Shown piece by piece: positions 10,960-22,640 of a stretch of 64,000 bases of DNA. Numbering within the stretch: position 1 is the stretch's first letter; every line of letters begins with the position of its first letter. The stretch covers positions 682,001-746,000 of the forward strand of contig JAAKBF010000042.1 of assembly GCA_012656075.1 (NCBI GenBank), read 5' to 3'. The DNA comes from Phytophthora hibernalis. Lineage: Eukaryota; Oomycota; Peronosporomycetes; Peronosporales; Peronosporaceae. Below the pieces are notes generated by a model that ran no database searches, had not been told where the DNA came from, and worked only from the letters and a program-made list of their open reading frames with translations. The position numbers and the translations under genes are program-made.

Positions 10960-11620
10960 AACACCATAGAGAGTGAGCGGTTGGCAGCCTGCGCCCAGGT
11001 ACACGTGTACACGTGTACGTCATGAGGAAGCTGAAATGGCTACGTTGAAACGAAAAGTTTCGGCGAAGTCCAGCGCACCGACCTTGTTACTAAGATGCGT
11101 TGCGCGCACACAGGAACGTCGTAGGCTCAAAACGAAGAGTTACTAAGCGCACACGCAGTGTGTCACACACAGCAATGTCGAAGGCGAGTTGTCAGTGAAA
11201 ATTCGAAGAAAGCGACACATTGACACTAACTAGCGTTGCGAACGCCCAGCAACGCCGAGCCAAAAATGAATCCTGAAAGTCGAAGAGTGCGGGCGTTTCA
11301 TTATTAGTTCACCCCTGTAGATTGCAGGGTGGCCTCCTCAGCGATGAATTACTATCATGCATGTGCTTGAGCCCTTCTCTGCTGATCAAACAGCAAGAAC
11401 CTTCATTCCTCTTGGAGTCTCCCAGCGTTGTACACGCAACTCAACGCCATGAAGGCGTCAACTCTCGTCAAGATCTACGAAATCCATATATGGGTGCTTT
11501 CCTGGCAGGCACATATAAACATGTACTGCACGTCACCCATTTAGCCTTTCCCCACTTGTCAGGCAGCCATCGCTCTATCTTGGTCATTTTGCGTGCGCGA
11601 TTTATTTGTGACGAAATTGT
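10960..11620 (+). repeat. Dispersed repeat also at 40420-40870 and partly at 52080-52240
   Basis: Shared blocks include GATTGCAGGGTGG, TCTCCTCA, CTGCTGAT with AAACAGCA, CAACGCCATGAAG and ATATGGGTGCTTTCC, in the same order as at 40420-40870. The left part (GAAGTCCAG...ACCGACCT) is also found at 52140-52190. The interior at 10999-11018 is a tandem palindrome of ACACGTGT. All three copies lie near a mucin-like gene. No terminal repeats or ORF were found. Confidence 0.65.
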
Positions 11621-11640
11621 AAATTAAAGCTAAATTTTCT

Positions 11641-12336
11641 GGCTTTATTTCCGAAATGCAAATACCATGAAAAATGTACCTTTCACAGGTGTGGGAATTT
11701 CAAGTGGCTTTGTAATATAAGCGAGTAGAGCTCGGTAATTAACGCCATCGGGATTATCAAGTTAGGTCTACATGTAGTGAGAGTCAGTCACCACAGCCAA
11801 GAACAACACCATTTGGGAGTCACGTCGAGACCTCGAATTACGAACTACGGATTTATAATGACGAGCCTGTCGGAGGGTGGGGTACCCCGGACAGGTAGCA
11901 ATCTGTCGAGTTGACGAAAGCAAAAAGGGTCTAAAAGTGCCGTTTTCAGCTCATTGAAACCAATGTGATAAATCCAGCGGGAATCGGTTCAGTAGATTCA
12001 GGACAATTTACTTTATGCTATTGCATATATTATTGCTGTGTTCATTGAAAAGTCATCAAAAACGAATCGAAAAAGAGTACCATCAAAAGGCTCCTAGTAG
12101 TATGACACTTTATCTCTTGTTTCCTGCGTGACTATGCTCTTTTGATCTATTGCCTCAACGTATTGAACGCTCAAGTTGGGCAAATAAAGCACCCAAGGCT
12201 ATGATTACATGTACATGTATTTGGGTTTTCTGGTTTCTTCGAAGTCTACGAAAGGGTATTTCGTTTTTTAATAAACAATTTATATAAATCCACGTTACTG
12301 TATTAACGGGTCTGCGGTAGTTTCATTCATTGCCTT
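11641..12336. other. AT-rich interval with no recognised feature
   Basis: No convincing ORF or repeat. The last tens of bases (about 12320-12370, around ACGAGTTGCAAAC) resemble 51955-51998 and are probably the 3' end of the tyrosine-recombinase element that starts next. Confidence 0.45.
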
Positions 12337-13325
12337 TCAAACCTGATACGAGTTGCAAACTGTGTACGAATTTGCCGTTATTTCTTCAAGACTTGCTGGG
12401 GATCGTGCCACACTGTGGCATCGAAAATGAAATTGATTAGCAGCCCCACTGCCAGGGAGAAGCGTGGTGGGGGCCCCATTTGAGCGCTGCTGAGAGAGAC
12501 CATCGAGCATCTTCCGTGCAAGCAATGTAGTGATGTCAAACTTGAGCACTGCGTACCGATCCACGGCGTCCGACTTCAACCGACCGAACTATTGGATTGT
12601 CAAGGTATCCACATCTGCGTTGAACAGAGCAGTTTATCCGCCACTACGTAGAGAATGCGAGCCAAAACGATTGGGATCACCGCCGACTGCTGTTACCGTT
12701 CGTCTCACTGCAGCAACGACGTCGGCGACTTGAAGTTTCTGGTTGATGGAAACGTTTGGTTCCGCGGAATCGAATCGTGACTTTCATGGCTTTGCTCAAT
12801 GTCGTGCATGATTTGTCTCTGTCGTCCAGCATAACTGCATCATCTCGTGTGATGGCGTACGGTTGAGACGTTAACGTTTCCCTCTCGCGAAATACTCGGA
12901 ACGCCGGAGCAGATAGAAGTTGCTCATGACTGCAGCGCCCCACAAGACTCGGTCGTGTGTGTGACTGAAGTTGAGCTGGCGGTGGAGCGCGCGCAGGATC
13001 CGTACTGTGGTCGGGTGTTTTCTTGCTGACGATCGATACTGTCGTTGCATGTCTGTGATGACAAGCTTGTGCCCAGGAAGGAGGCCTACACTGAATCAGC
13101 GCTTGAGCTGATGATTCCACGATATGTGGCTGACGTTGGAGAGGATTGTCGACTCGGATATCGCTTGCCCTGTGAATTCAAAACCATAGCGCCAGCAGAA
13201 CACTGCAAATAATTCGGGTTGGTAAGAACGTCGTGCGCGATCGCTTGAGAGTCACGGGGAAAATTGCATGAACTTGTACCAGGATCCCCTGCTGCCAAGT
13301 CCCGGCATGTTTCAACTACTGACCA
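12337..13325 (-). pseudogene. Tyrosine recombinase of RT-RH-YR element I
   Basis: Joined minus-strand frames give FAVFCWRYGFEFTGQAISES, then GLLPGHKLVI, then LLRRSEYFA (with the catalytic Arg context R-R-S-E). From there they run through PYAITRDDAVMLDD, KVTIRFRGTK and GSHSLRSGG (the H-x-x-R box) to FGRLKSDAVDRYAVL, with the candidate nucleophilic Tyr. These are the motifs of DIRS/Ngaro-type tyrosine recombinases. In-frame stops follow SLRSGG and TIQ, and at least two frameshifts occur. The enzyme would join a circular cDNA to the genome in an active element. It is inactive here. Confidence 0.8.
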
Positions 13326-13510
13326 CATTCTTTAATACTATCCATGGCAGTGAGAGGGATAAGACTCACTGAGATGAGTTTTGGGCACATGGTAAGAGAT
13401 TACGACGGGAGAGAAGGAAGAGGACAACCGAGAAGCGCGCCCACGGGACGACACAACACGGACCAGATTGGACTATTGGACTGACGACGGCGAATGTAAG
13501 TAGTCTGACG

Positions 13511-14300
13511 ATGCAGGTGACGAACCTTGGAGCAAAGCTGCAAGGACTCAAAGCCCAGCATCGGCGAGGACAGAGGGACATCTCCTTTGTCCAAGAAACC
13601 CATCTCAAAAATGAAGAGCACGACGCAGCCAGTGCACAAGTCGCAGCGATGTGGGGAATCAAATATTCACAAGCTGTGAATTTGGCGTATTGGTCATCGG
13701 CTACGGAAAGAAGGGCAGGCGTTGCCATCCTGGTGAATCCGTACGGGACAGTGACGGACACCAAACCGTGGGGAGAGCATTGGTGGACGGAACATTTACT
13801 AATGATCACTGGGAAAATCAAGGGCACGACTTACCTGTTCATCAACATCTACGCGCCATCACAGCCTACAGTAAGGGTAGCCTTCTTCAAGCGACTTCAA
13901 CAAATACCCTTTCCGACATACATGAAAGCCGTCTGCGGTGGAGACTTCAATTGTGTCACTCATGGCACAATTGACAGGGTTGGGAGTAACAACAAGAACG
14001 ACATAGGTGCTAGAGAGCTGGAAAGGTTGATAGCGCAAATGGGATTGGTGGATGCGGGCTACTACAACATGCCGGAGGGGAGCAGTCCGCAGGACATCAG
14101 AAAATATGCCGACAGACATCACACATACAAGCACACGGCGGCGGATGGGTCGCTGGGCACTTCAAGACTAGACGGGTGGTATGTGAGTGCGGCTGCCAAA
14201 AACTCGTCCGCGGGACAACAACAGAGGAATCACCTTGCATTAGTGACCACAGAGCAGTGCTGATGGAGATGCTTGCTCCGACCGGGAGTACGAGGCTAAC
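13511..14300 (+). pseudogene. LINE 1 endonuclease domain
   Basis: The frame opening at 13511 encodes an EEP-fold endonuclease that nicks the target DNA to prime reverse transcription. Visible residues are FVQETHL (metal-binding Glu), NIYAP, CGGDFNCV (Asp and Asn of the D-x-N box) and SRLDGWYVS. The final box ISDHRAVLMEML lies in another frame (14176-14541), which shows a frameshift near 14190-14230. An upstream start is not obvious, and the first residues (VTNLGAKLQGLK) already belong to the domain. Confidence 0.8.
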
Positions 14301-14557
14301 AAAGCGTGCCAAGATCTACCCGACATCCAACTATATGCGTGCAGCAACCGACAGCCTGAACAAGGAGAAGTTAAAGAGGCTGGAGAACAGGATGCGAGAC
14401 CCACAGCAGTCAGGGGCAGCCAATCTATGGGAGTGCTTCAAGACATCCATTAAGAAAGAGATGAGTACACTACAGAAGAAGGCACGAAATAGGATACCGA
14501 CAGCGACTCAAGAGAATCAAGCGTCACCTCGAGACCTGTGAATATGGGGCACCGGGT

Positions 14558-15943
14558 ATGGACCGGCAGAGAAGTGCATTGATTACCCAGCTCCACAAAA
14601 TACAGGAGGAGAGACGAGTGCAACGACGGAGAAGCCTGATCGCACGCAATACTTGGACGCCGCGCCAGACCACGAAGCATTTTTTCAGCCGGATATGCAC
14701 CAAGTACGGATACAATGTCATACCAACGCTGCAAAATAGCGGAGGAGAGGGGCAGCGACAAATTCACGACAAGGTCAAGATCCTAGCGGACTCATGGGAG
14801 CCAATTTTTAATGGTGTGGCCGAACAACGGGAAGGGATAGAAGATTATGTGGAGCGAATGAGCCGCAAGTGGCAAACACATGATCTCAGGGACATTGATG
14901 AACCGATAACAGAAGAGGAGGTGGTATGGCCATTCGGCGCAGCAAGAGAGGCAAGACGTGCGGTCCGGACGACCTGGGAAATGATTACTACCATGAATAT
15001 GCTGAATGGATGGTGCCAATACTGACACGAGTCTTTAATGACGTTTTGAAGGGGTGACACGCCGGGATCATTTCTCGAGGCTTTCATCTTCAGCATTAGT
15101 AAAGGGGATGACACGAGCAACCTACTTAACTACCGACTAATTGCGCTCCTGAACTCGGACTACAAGCTGCTCACCAGGATTCTTGTGTGGCGAGTCCGAA
15201 AACACATCACCAAACTGGTACATCTGACCCAGTGTGGCTTCATCCGGGACGGACGATCCACGAGGCGATCGACATGCTTGAGGTGGCGAAGATGGTATGT
15301 GCCAAAGGAGGACAGCTCAGCAAGGCGCAAGTCTTGCTGTTGGACTTTGCAAAGGCCTACGACACATTGGACAGGAAATTCCTGCAAGCTGTGCTACAGC
15401 GCGAGGGTTTTCCACCCAAGTTTTGCAGACTGGTAGAAGCCACGCACAGCAATACCACGATCCGATTCATGGCGAATGGCTCGCTCTCCAGGGCAATGAC
15501 GGCGACGAGAGGAATTAGACAAGGGTCCCTTTTGTTCATTCTTGCTGTTGATTTGCTGTACGACAAAATTGAACAAGACCTGGCAATCACGGGCATAGTT
15601 ATGGAGGATGATGAAGAGCTCAAGACAGCAGGATACGCGGATGACACAGCACCAAGATATGCAATCTGCGGCGATTGCAGCGGTGGGACGGTTTTCGGGA
15701 GTCTCAGGATTGTGCCTAAACGTAGCGAAATCGGTAGCCATCAACCTGGGCGAAACAGGCGAAAAGGCGGACGGAACCATGGGAGAGGAGGACGCAGTGC
15801 GAGGATTAGTACGGACCCGCAACTTGCAGGAAGCAGAAATACGACGGAGGAAGCATGGTCCAAATCCTTTGAGTCAGGCTAGCACTTGCCGAGGCCAAAA
15901 CCGAATACGGTGCCTCAACGAGCGGCTATTGCATCTGATTTAA
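14558..15943 (+). pseudogene. LINE 1 linker and reverse transcriptase
   Basis: From 14558 a basic linker (RVQRRRSLIARNTWTP...) leads into RT. After a frame break near 15030-15130 the RT reads NYRLIALLNSDYKLLTRIL, CGFIRDGRS, LLLDFAKAYDTLDR (first catalytic Asp in FAKAYD), GIRQGS and AGYADDTA (the Y-A-D-D active site, about 15630-15655). Immediately after YADD the frame shifts again, and the thumb region continues from 15608 to 15943 (LCLNVAKSVAINLGET). This is the enzyme for target-primed reverse transcription. Three frame disruptions make it dead. Confidence 0.85.
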
Positions 15944-15976
15944 GTTGCCCAAGCTACGCTACGTGGCCAGACATGC

Positions 15977-17437
15977 GTGGTCGACGGCGGAGATAGTGAA
16001 GGAGGCGGATATGAGGGTGAGAAACTACGTGTGTCATTCCTTTTTGCGATGCCTGAGCGAGCCCCACACGGGTGGGTAAAGTCAACGCTGGCGGATGGCG
16101 GTATCGGGCTACCCAGTCTGGACATAGAGCTAATAGCAATGAGCGCGATGCGGGTGGGCGACTGGGCTTTGTCTTCGAACCGGACTCTACTCCGCATCGG
16201 GGATATACTGCAACAACGTGACGGCGTATCCACAAGACATCTGACACCTTGTGTGGGAGCTCCAAAGAGAGCGATATGCCAGAGCATATGGACCACGGAC
16301 GTCCATGGACAGAGTTTGCTTTCGCACCGTCCGAGCAGGAGGAGGGAGTACACAAACGACGCGAGGGTAGTCCGGACGCGACTGAGGTGGCTGCACGGAC
16401 TACAGACTACGTGGGGAAAGAACGGTCTATAGGTGGACTGCAATGGAGAAGCGAGGGAACGCATGCGACGGATGAGTAAGAAGAGGAGGGAGGGGAGCGG
16501 TGCGTTTAGACTGGAAGCGCTTAAATAGGTGCCCGTCAAGCATCTGACCCTATGGAATGATATGGGGAGGTCAAGAGGTGGACAGATTATAAGAACCTGC
16601 CCCACAGGGCTGACGGAGACACGCTGGAGGCTAATATGACACTCGCATGGAGATACGGCGGGGTGCTCTGTGCTCCGAGCGGAGCGGCCGTGCCTCTCAC
16701 CACCACCGCTTCAGGGAGCTTTGTTTGAACGTTTTGGCCAATTTTCCGGAAGCAATCAATCGCCCCACGGAGCCAGAAATGATTATGATCCAGCATCAGC
16801 TGGAGGATTTGCACCATGTATTCAACGTGGCGTTGGATGGGGGTGAGGATAAAGCATACGTGGGGGCACGGCAACCCGACCACAGTGCCGTGGTATCAGC
16901 GAGATCACAGCGCTGGGATGGCGATATCCAGCTTTCTGGGGTCGACTCACGGACACTCTGGGCGACGCCCCACCCATGGTTAACTCGGATGCAGCCGCTA
17001 TGGGCAGGAAAGAGGAGATGAACGCAGACACGGGCCAGGTATAAACAGCTGGCGATGACAGAGAGCAGAGCAAAAGCCAAGTATGAACAAACGGTCATTA
17101 GGCAGGCCAGGACAAGCAGGTCACTACAGCACTTGAACAAGTGGAATGGTCAAGGGTTTACCGTATGCACGGGGTGACGGCTAATTAGGCCCAAAATGTA
17201 GCGATATTGAAGTTCAATAGACTTCGGTTGTGGGCCGGGGTGGAGAGAAGGTATGGTTGTAGGGCAGAGGGGTGTGGACTAGACGAAATGGGCGGCACAA
17301 TACACCTTGTGTGGACATGCCCAGAAGCGCAGGAATATTGGCGGTTGTACCTGAAACAATGGGGAAAAGCAGTGAATATTGACAATGATGACAAGATAGG
17401 GGCGGGGAGAAAAGTGAAAATTTTGGCTTCGCATTAA
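15977..17437 (+). pseudogene. LINE 1 C-terminal region with zinc-binding-like motif
   Basis: Frames at 15977-16432 (GWVKSTLADGGIGLPSLDIE) and 17207-17437 (FNRLRLWAGVERRYGCRAEGC, then HLVWTCPEAQEYW) match the region after RT in oomycete LINEs. The C-x4-C and H-x4-C arrangement resembles the zf-RVT nucleic-acid-binding motif. The stretch 16440-17200 between them is too broken to read with confidence. Confidence 0.6.
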
Positions 17438-17626
17438 AGTCGATTCCACCGTGGTTAATGGAATGGGGAAAAGTGTGTGACCTGGAACCATGGGACAGCT
17501 TGTATATGGTGGCTAATGATATGTGGGCGATGGGTATCGCAGTGGTAATCACTGCAATCTGGCGTCGAAATGTCGACAGGAACACGTAAGCACTTTGAGG
17601 GAGGCTTCGGAAGGGTGTAGCAGGAT

Positions 17627-18411
17627 GTGCAGGAAGCTTTTGTCAGATACAGGCGCACATTGTTTCCAGCTACGCAGCAATCCCTGCCAAAACTGGAGGT
17701 AGTGGGGCAGATAGCGCAGTACTGGCGGAGACAACACAGCGAGACTACACCGGTGGAGCCCCCGGACGGTGTACGAGTGAGTTTTTTCGATGGGGGATCC
17801 AGGGGGAACCCAGGGCCAGGAGGCAGCGGTAGTATCGTGGTGCACATAACAGGCGGGAATGTGAACACACTATGGGCTGCGGCGATATTTCTAAACCAAC
17901 CTACTACTAATAATAATGAGGCGGGGTTGTAGTGTTGCACAGGGTGCCGCAGAGAGCAGTCGAGCTGAAATGGAAAGGAATACATATAGTCGGGGACAGT
18001 GCGCTGATCTTACGAATGATGGAACTAAGAAAACCACCGAAATCGAGAAAGTTGCTGCACTGGTATCGGTTAACGAGATGGCTGGCGGATTTGTGTGAGG
18101 TCGCGAGCTGGGTGCATCACTATCGACAATTCAACAAAATGGCGGATTGGCTAGTCAAACAGGCGATGGATTCGAAGAAGAGCATGGCAGAAACGAGGGA
18201 TGATAACGACATGCACAGTCTGTTGGATGGTGTTCATGACAGGAGAGATGGTGACGTGAACATATGGAGAGACGGAAGAGAGGAGAGACTACAGGAGGAA
18301 AAGCGAAAACCCCAGGACAGCGCCGATGGAGGAAGACAAGCGCCTGTCGGAGTCAATAGACTGGGATGGACGCGCAAGTCACCCAGAATAGTTATCAGAG
18401 TTCTGATCTAG
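17627..18411 (+). pseudogene. LINE 1 RNase H domain
   Basis: Two frames, broken at 17932, encode a type I RNase H that removes the RNA template strand. The four acidic positions are visible: FDGGSRGNPGPGG (Asp), NNNEAGL (Glu), HIVGDSALILRMM (Asp) and QFNKMADWLVKQAMD (Asp). The upstream frame terminates at 17932 with TAG where a Glu-Tyr is normal, and the second frame continues directly. It ends in a charged tail at 18411. Confidence 0.85.
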
Positions 18412-18461
18412 CGATGAAGTAACACAATATACCTCAACCTTATAACAAAGTCCCGTCAAAT

Positions 18462-19093
18462 TTACAGCGGACGATGTGACCAGAGGCTCGAACTGCAGTT
18501 TGAAGAGAATGACTTGTATTTTTCTCCATGTGGATGGAACGGGAACCTGCGACCAAGATGACGAGAAGTTAGACCAAATAGATGCATGAGGCTCGCACTA
18601 GGCCTGGAAACAGCTTCGGCCATTCGATTCGTGGCTCCAGGCAAGTGAGCAGCCGATACCCGGAATGTTGAACACGGTCCCTCCAACCCTGATAGCCCTG
18701 TTTACTTCTTGGGCTTCCGAGCAGGGGCTGAAAAGACGGTTATCAAAGATACGACGGGCACGTTGCCGCTCCAGCAGCGGATACGAGGCGTGGTTTATGG
18801 CGTCATTGTGGCCATTGCTCTCCCCATGCCCACCAACCGCGATGCACAGTGTGCTCCCTCACATTAATAGAGAAGGACCCAGACTTGAGGCCCTTAATTT
18901 CCTCGTTGCCAAAGCGTAATTGGATGAATTCATGGCACAAAGGGCTCAGTGCCGTGAGACCCATCTCGGATGTGTCCATATAGTTGAGGATACATGGTTC
19001 CGGTGTCGAGCTGAACATACACAACGGCAACTCAGACAGATGCCCATAAACCAGGATGTTCTGGAACCAGTGTAGATTTGAGATTACCGCCAC
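18462..19093 (-). pseudogene. RNase H of RT-RH-YR element I
   Basis: Minus-strand frames encode MDTSEMGLTALSP followed by EFIQLRF and SFSINVRE, the catalytic and core blocks of the DIRS-type RNase H. Then come HLPGATNRMAEAVSRPSAS (the H-x-P-G-x-x-N-x-M-A-D/E box) and WSQVPVPSTWRK, which leads into the recombinase. The reading ends about 20 bases from the end of LINE 1, consistent with interruption at that point. Confidence 0.7.
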
Positions 19094-19980
19094 TGGCAGT
19101 TGACGACGGTTGTATAGGAGCCATCGCGTTGCAGAAGACTAAATATACTGAAAGAAAGGTAGAGCACTACGAATGCATGTCGTGATGCAAAGCTGCCGGG
19201 AACTTTGAGAAGCTCATTGCGCGTGATCTTACCCTGATCTAGGAGGCTTTGGATGCGCGGGATCGACAGCGTGCGATTTATGGTGTCCCACGTCAGTCCC
19301 AAGACAGTGATGCGGTTTCCCACAGCGATAACTTGGCTTCGTTGATGAAGCGGGGGTCCAGGATCGATATCATCGAGCACCGTAGTGTAGCTTCAGCTAA
19401 TTGGAGCCATTCTTTGAAGTCGATCTCGATCATAATGTGGTCGTCAACCCACTCACACCTACAACAAATGGAGTTTGATCGAGATAATTAGCTACTGTTG
19501 CCGGCGGGTGTTGAAATACAAGCCAAGAGATTGCCCGTCCCAATTCACCGTAGCATTTCGGTGAGCCCGACCATCCGAATGGAGCGGCAAGGTCGATAAC
19601 TAGCGCGTTCAGCTCGGGAATTTGGTGAACGTGACTTACGTGGTTCATCAGATGCCGGTATGCACCTTTCACGTCCCCTTTTAGGATTCGAATTGTACAG
19701 TGTGGATGTGCTGTCGCCAAAGCTTCGATCCTTGCGGCAAGAACAGTGACATACAGGTACTCCACTTCAGGCAGATTTTATCAAAGAGATCGTTCATAGA
19801 TTCACCCGCTGGAAAATATAGATCATGAATTAATCGGACTTCGATGAGCGGGTCAACTTCATTCTTCTCGACAGCGCCAAGTGGACTGCAGTGCACGGTA
19901 ACCCACTAGCCGAGTAAATCAGCATCCACCACTAATTAATCTGCCGGCCTTCAGACCGCTACGGATGCTTCGAAGGGCTG
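19084..19980 (-). pseudogene. Reverse transcriptase of RT-RH-YR element I
   Basis: Blocks in order on the minus strand are HCSPLGAVEKNEVDP and RLIHDLYFPAGESMND (19896 leftwards), then ILKGDVKGAYRHLMNH (first catalytic Asp), NALVIDLAAPFGWSGSP and YGELGRAISWLVF. In another frame WVDDHIMIEID has its Asp pair at 19440-19445. After it come GLTWDTINRTLSIP and the thumb. The catalytic DD survives, but at least two frameshifts separate the blocks. Typical of DIRS/Ngaro RT, where the active site reads W-V-D-D. Confidence 0.8.
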
Positions 19981-19983
19981 CCT

Positions 19984-20487
19984 TCAGGTGACGAACAAAA
20001 AATGGTGATTCTTCGTGGTATGATGCGGCTCCTCGAGCCACGCGGGCGTAATGCCGCGTGTTGCGATCTCAACAAGGGGCGATAGATGGGGATACCCATC
20101 TAAAAGAAACTTTAGGCGCCCCAGAACGAGAACCTTGTTTGATCGACTGTCGATCTTAGTTTCGTGTCGATACCAGCGCTCCGTGTTCCGGAACGAGAAC
20201 CTTGTTTGGTCGACTGTCGATCTTAGGTCGTGTCGATACCAGCGCACCGTGTCAACAAGCTCAGATGAACGAACGATATCCGATAGTGGGGCTTGTGCCA
20301 CTTTGGCGAGGTCACTCGAAGCCTCATTTGATTCAGACAGCACCGAAACCCGAACATGCGGTGTCCAAAGGCAGCGAGGGACTGGAGCACTTATATAATG
20401 TCTTTGATGCTGACTGCTGGTGGGGCTGCAGGGGGCGTGACAGTAGCAGAGAAGGTCTGCATATTTAACCCGCTCGTCGTGATCCAT
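19984..20487 (-). pseudogene. Gag/RT linker of RT-RH-YR element I
   Basis: The 167-residue minus-strand frame ends with LKFLLDGYPHLSPLVEIATR and TKNHHFLFVT, the conserved lead-in just before RT in oomycete RT-RH-YR elements. Its middle contains an internal duplication (WYRHDLRSTVDQTRF and WYRHETKIDSRSNKV), matching the 67-bp tandem repeat at 20124-20253. The N-terminal third is not recognisable. Confidence 0.6.
20124..20253. repeat. 67-bp tandem duplication inside a transposon ORF
   Basis: Two copies of a unit beginning GAACGAGAACCTTGTTTG start at 20124 and 20191. They differ by a few substitutions and a one- or two-base indel. The duplication sits within the gag/RT linker frame of element I and is a private lesion of this copy. 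Confidence 0.75.
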
Positions 20488-20598
20488 ACGGCCCTGCGTT
20501 TAGGGACCAATGTGCATACAGGAGAGGTCACGTTTGTCTAACTCAATGGCGAATGCTTAACCAAAACGCTTGGAAGGGTTTGAAGAGGACGAAATTGA

Positions 20599-21504
20599 TC
20601 AGACTCGAGAAAAGAGAAACGCTTTACCTTGGTGTTTGAGTGAGGTCACCATATCGTGAATTCGTCGCTGGGTGGCTGACGGTATGAACGAGGGTTTCGA
20701 GCGATGATCCATGCGACGCTGATTAAGTTCCACCGGTATGAAGTCCATTCTGGAGCTTGGATTCGCGGTAGCTGTATTGGCTTGATCATCAGGACCTGAA
20801 ATGGTGGTGAAGTTTGCTGGTCGAGTTCCTGAAGAGGACGAGACGTCCGGGTGAGATGCAAATACTTTAAAAGCTGCGTCTGATCGCAGGTGAATAAATA
20901 TCTCTGTAAGATCGGGATGGCTTACAAGTATCTGTTCGATCTGAGTGTCCTTCTTGTTTGCGTCGATCGACATATTATGGTCGATCCTTGGGCGTTTAGT
21001 TTCTTGATCCTCAGCATAGCGTTTACGGGATGGTTGAGATGGCAAGTGGTTTCCTACAGGAGAGGACTCGCTGATAACTGCTTCGCCATCGTCATCTACT
21101 TCGGGGTCGAAGAGCGTAAAATCACTGCCCTGTCGCACGACATGTTCACCGTGTACCGACGAAACAGGTCGCCTACAATCTGGTACCAGTGGCGGTCGGC
21201 CCAATAATGCCCCGACGGATGATGGCACTGGTAGGGCATATCCATCAACAGGGTAGGCATAGTCAACTGCATGTTGTAACACAAACGATGTTGGATCGCC
21301 TTTCATGGGGTACACCCAGGTCGTGTTGGGTTCCGGTGTTGGGAACGAAGGAGGGTCATGGAGATAATTGAGGATGACGGATATGTCCTTCGAGCCGTCA
21401 CTCGAGCTAGTACCACACACTCGATCTAGAATTGCATGATGGGTAGCTCGTCTAGGGAGTTCGATCGAGAGTGCTTCAAGGAGCAATGCTACCACCGGGA
21501 CCAC
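20599..21504 (-). CDS. Gag-like protein of RT-RH-YR element I
   Basis: An uninterrupted 301-residue ORF on the minus strand, upstream of the RT. The N-terminal half is Pro- and Ser-rich; the middle has the basic cluster RKRYAEDQETKRPR, which could be a nuclear localisation signal. The rest is polar, with HPDLTEIF and IPVELNQRRMDHRSKP. It has no CCHC knuckle. It is called Gag-like only from its position before RT and its length. It is the only long open frame left in this element. Confidence 0.5.
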   Translation of the reverse strand: MVPVVALLLEALSIELPRRATHHAILDRVCGTSSSDGSKDISVILNYLHDPPSFPTPEPNTTWVYPMKGDPTSFVLQHAVDYAYPVDGYALPVPSSVGALLGRPPLVPDCRRPVSSVHGEHVVRQGSDFTLFDPEVDDDGEAVISESSPVGNHLPSQPSRKRYAEDQETKRPRIDHNMSIDANKKDTQIEQILVSHPDLTEIFIHLRSDAAFKVFASHPDVSSSSGTRPANFTTISGPDDQANTATANPSSRMDFIPVELNQRRMDHRSKPSFIPSATQRRIHDMVTSLKHQGKAFLFSRV

Positions 21505-22229
21505 CGGTGTTATATTGTCGGATGTGGTTGAAACCGTTTGGCCCAGCAGCTGAACTGTGAACGGCGAGCTGCGATACCTTGGAGGTTATCACCTGAGCTG
21601 TTTACATGCTCGATCATGACTGCCTACCGAAGCAATGGCCCCGACCTTGCCGACCGTGCTTCTCGTGCCGAAACTGTACATCGCACCCCAATTGTGCGCT
21701 TGATTGTCCACGTGTGGCCCGCCGCATCGTGCATCCCGTCAACCCTATTGACACGAGGGCTCACGGATGCTAGTTTACAGTAGATAGGGGAATCACATTG
21801 GAATTGAACGAGGTCCGGGTCACGAGGAGGTAGGAGCGCGAGGCCAGCGAGGGGGCGTGTTTCCAGGTCAGGGCGTTGCACAGACGACTGGTCAGAAGGG
21901 GCTGGTTAAAACGTCTTCTGCCGAGGCGAGAAATTGAAGAATGAGCCTCTGGCGTCTGCTATGGACCCAAGAACTACGTGATTTCACTACCTACGATAGC
22001 AACCGCTACTACTGTTTCTCCGAGCCTTCCCACGGCTTGTAGAAAAGCTACTTGTGTTAGGTTTTTCTCCAATGAAAGCCGTGAAACTAGCTGTAAATAG
22101 ATCAATCCACGCAGCGCTCGATGGTCGATCGAATGATGGTATACATTCAATTGGCTTGAGAAAACGTAAGATATATATTGCTACGATAACAGGTCCAACG
22201 ATGATTGGCTAAAATGAATTTGGTTAAGG
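21505..22229. other. Interval upstream of RT-RH-YR element I
   Basis: No convincing coding frame. It may include the left terminal repeat and leader of element I, but no counterpart near 12300 could be matched by eye. Confidence 0.4.
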
Positions 22230-22640
22230 GGAGGTGTTAGAGCTACTGCTGCTGTCGTGCTGGAGCTATTTCTGCGGGCAGTGAGTCTGCTGTTGCATGT
22301 GGTGCTCGGGCTATTTCTACCGGTGGTGGTACTGGGTCTGCTAGCGGATGCGGAGGTGTTGGGTATGTTTTTGCCGGTGGTCGAGCTACTGGTGGTGGCG
22401 GTGGCGATAGATATACTGCTGTATGTGGTGCTAGAGCTACTACTGCCTCATGTGTTGTTGTTGATACTGCTGTTAGCGGTGGTGTTGAGTCTACTCGTGG
22501 TGTTGGTTAAGTTGCCGGTGTTGGGTGTGCTGCTGGTGGCGTCGGCGTCCGGTCTGTTGTTGTCTGTGGTGACGAAGCTACTGTTGGCGGTGGTGGTGGT
22601 GGACCTGATGCAGGAATGCATTTGGCGCTTCCTCACCTTG
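22230..22640. repeat. Low-complexity GTGGTG-rich repeat
   Basis: Imperfect repeats of units such as GTGGTGCTAGAGCTACT and TGTTGCTGGTGG. One plus frame reads as an unnaturally Leu/Val-rich peptide of 164 residues, and minus frames read as Ser/Thr/Asn- or Pro-rich. All frames are open because of composition, so no protein is called. Confidence 0.55.

Larger units (their letters stand above)
13350..18440 (+). mobile_element. LINE retrotransposon 1 (endonuclease-RT-RNase H)
   Basis: About 5 kb carrying, in order, an apurinic-type endonuclease, reverse transcriptase, a zinc-knuckle-like C-terminal region and a type I RNase H. The presence of RNase H places it with RNase H-bearing non-LTR clades common in oomycetes. 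No separate ORF1 was found, so it may be 5' truncated. No poly(A) tail is evident at 18411-18450. Its position between parts of a minus-strand recombinase element suggests insertion into it. Ends are approximate. Confidence 0.75.
12337..21504 (-). mobile_element. RT-RH-YR retrotransposon I (DIRS/Ngaro-like), split by a LINE
   Basis: The minus strand carries, in order from 21504 to 12337: a Gag-like ORF, reverse transcriptase, RNase H, the interrupted region at 18440-13350 holding a plus-strand LINE, and a tyrosine recombinase. This is the gene order of DIRS/Ngaro retrotransposons, which use a recombinase instead of an integrase. The LINE separates RNase H from recombinase, so it appears to have landed in the older element. 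Reading frames are heavily broken. Terminal repeats were not identified. Confidence 0.65.

Noticed and set aside
13366..13827. 153-residue minus-strand ORF opposite the LINE endonuclease
   Set aside because: It is a shadow of the plus-strand endonuclease frame, which has clear catalytic motifs.
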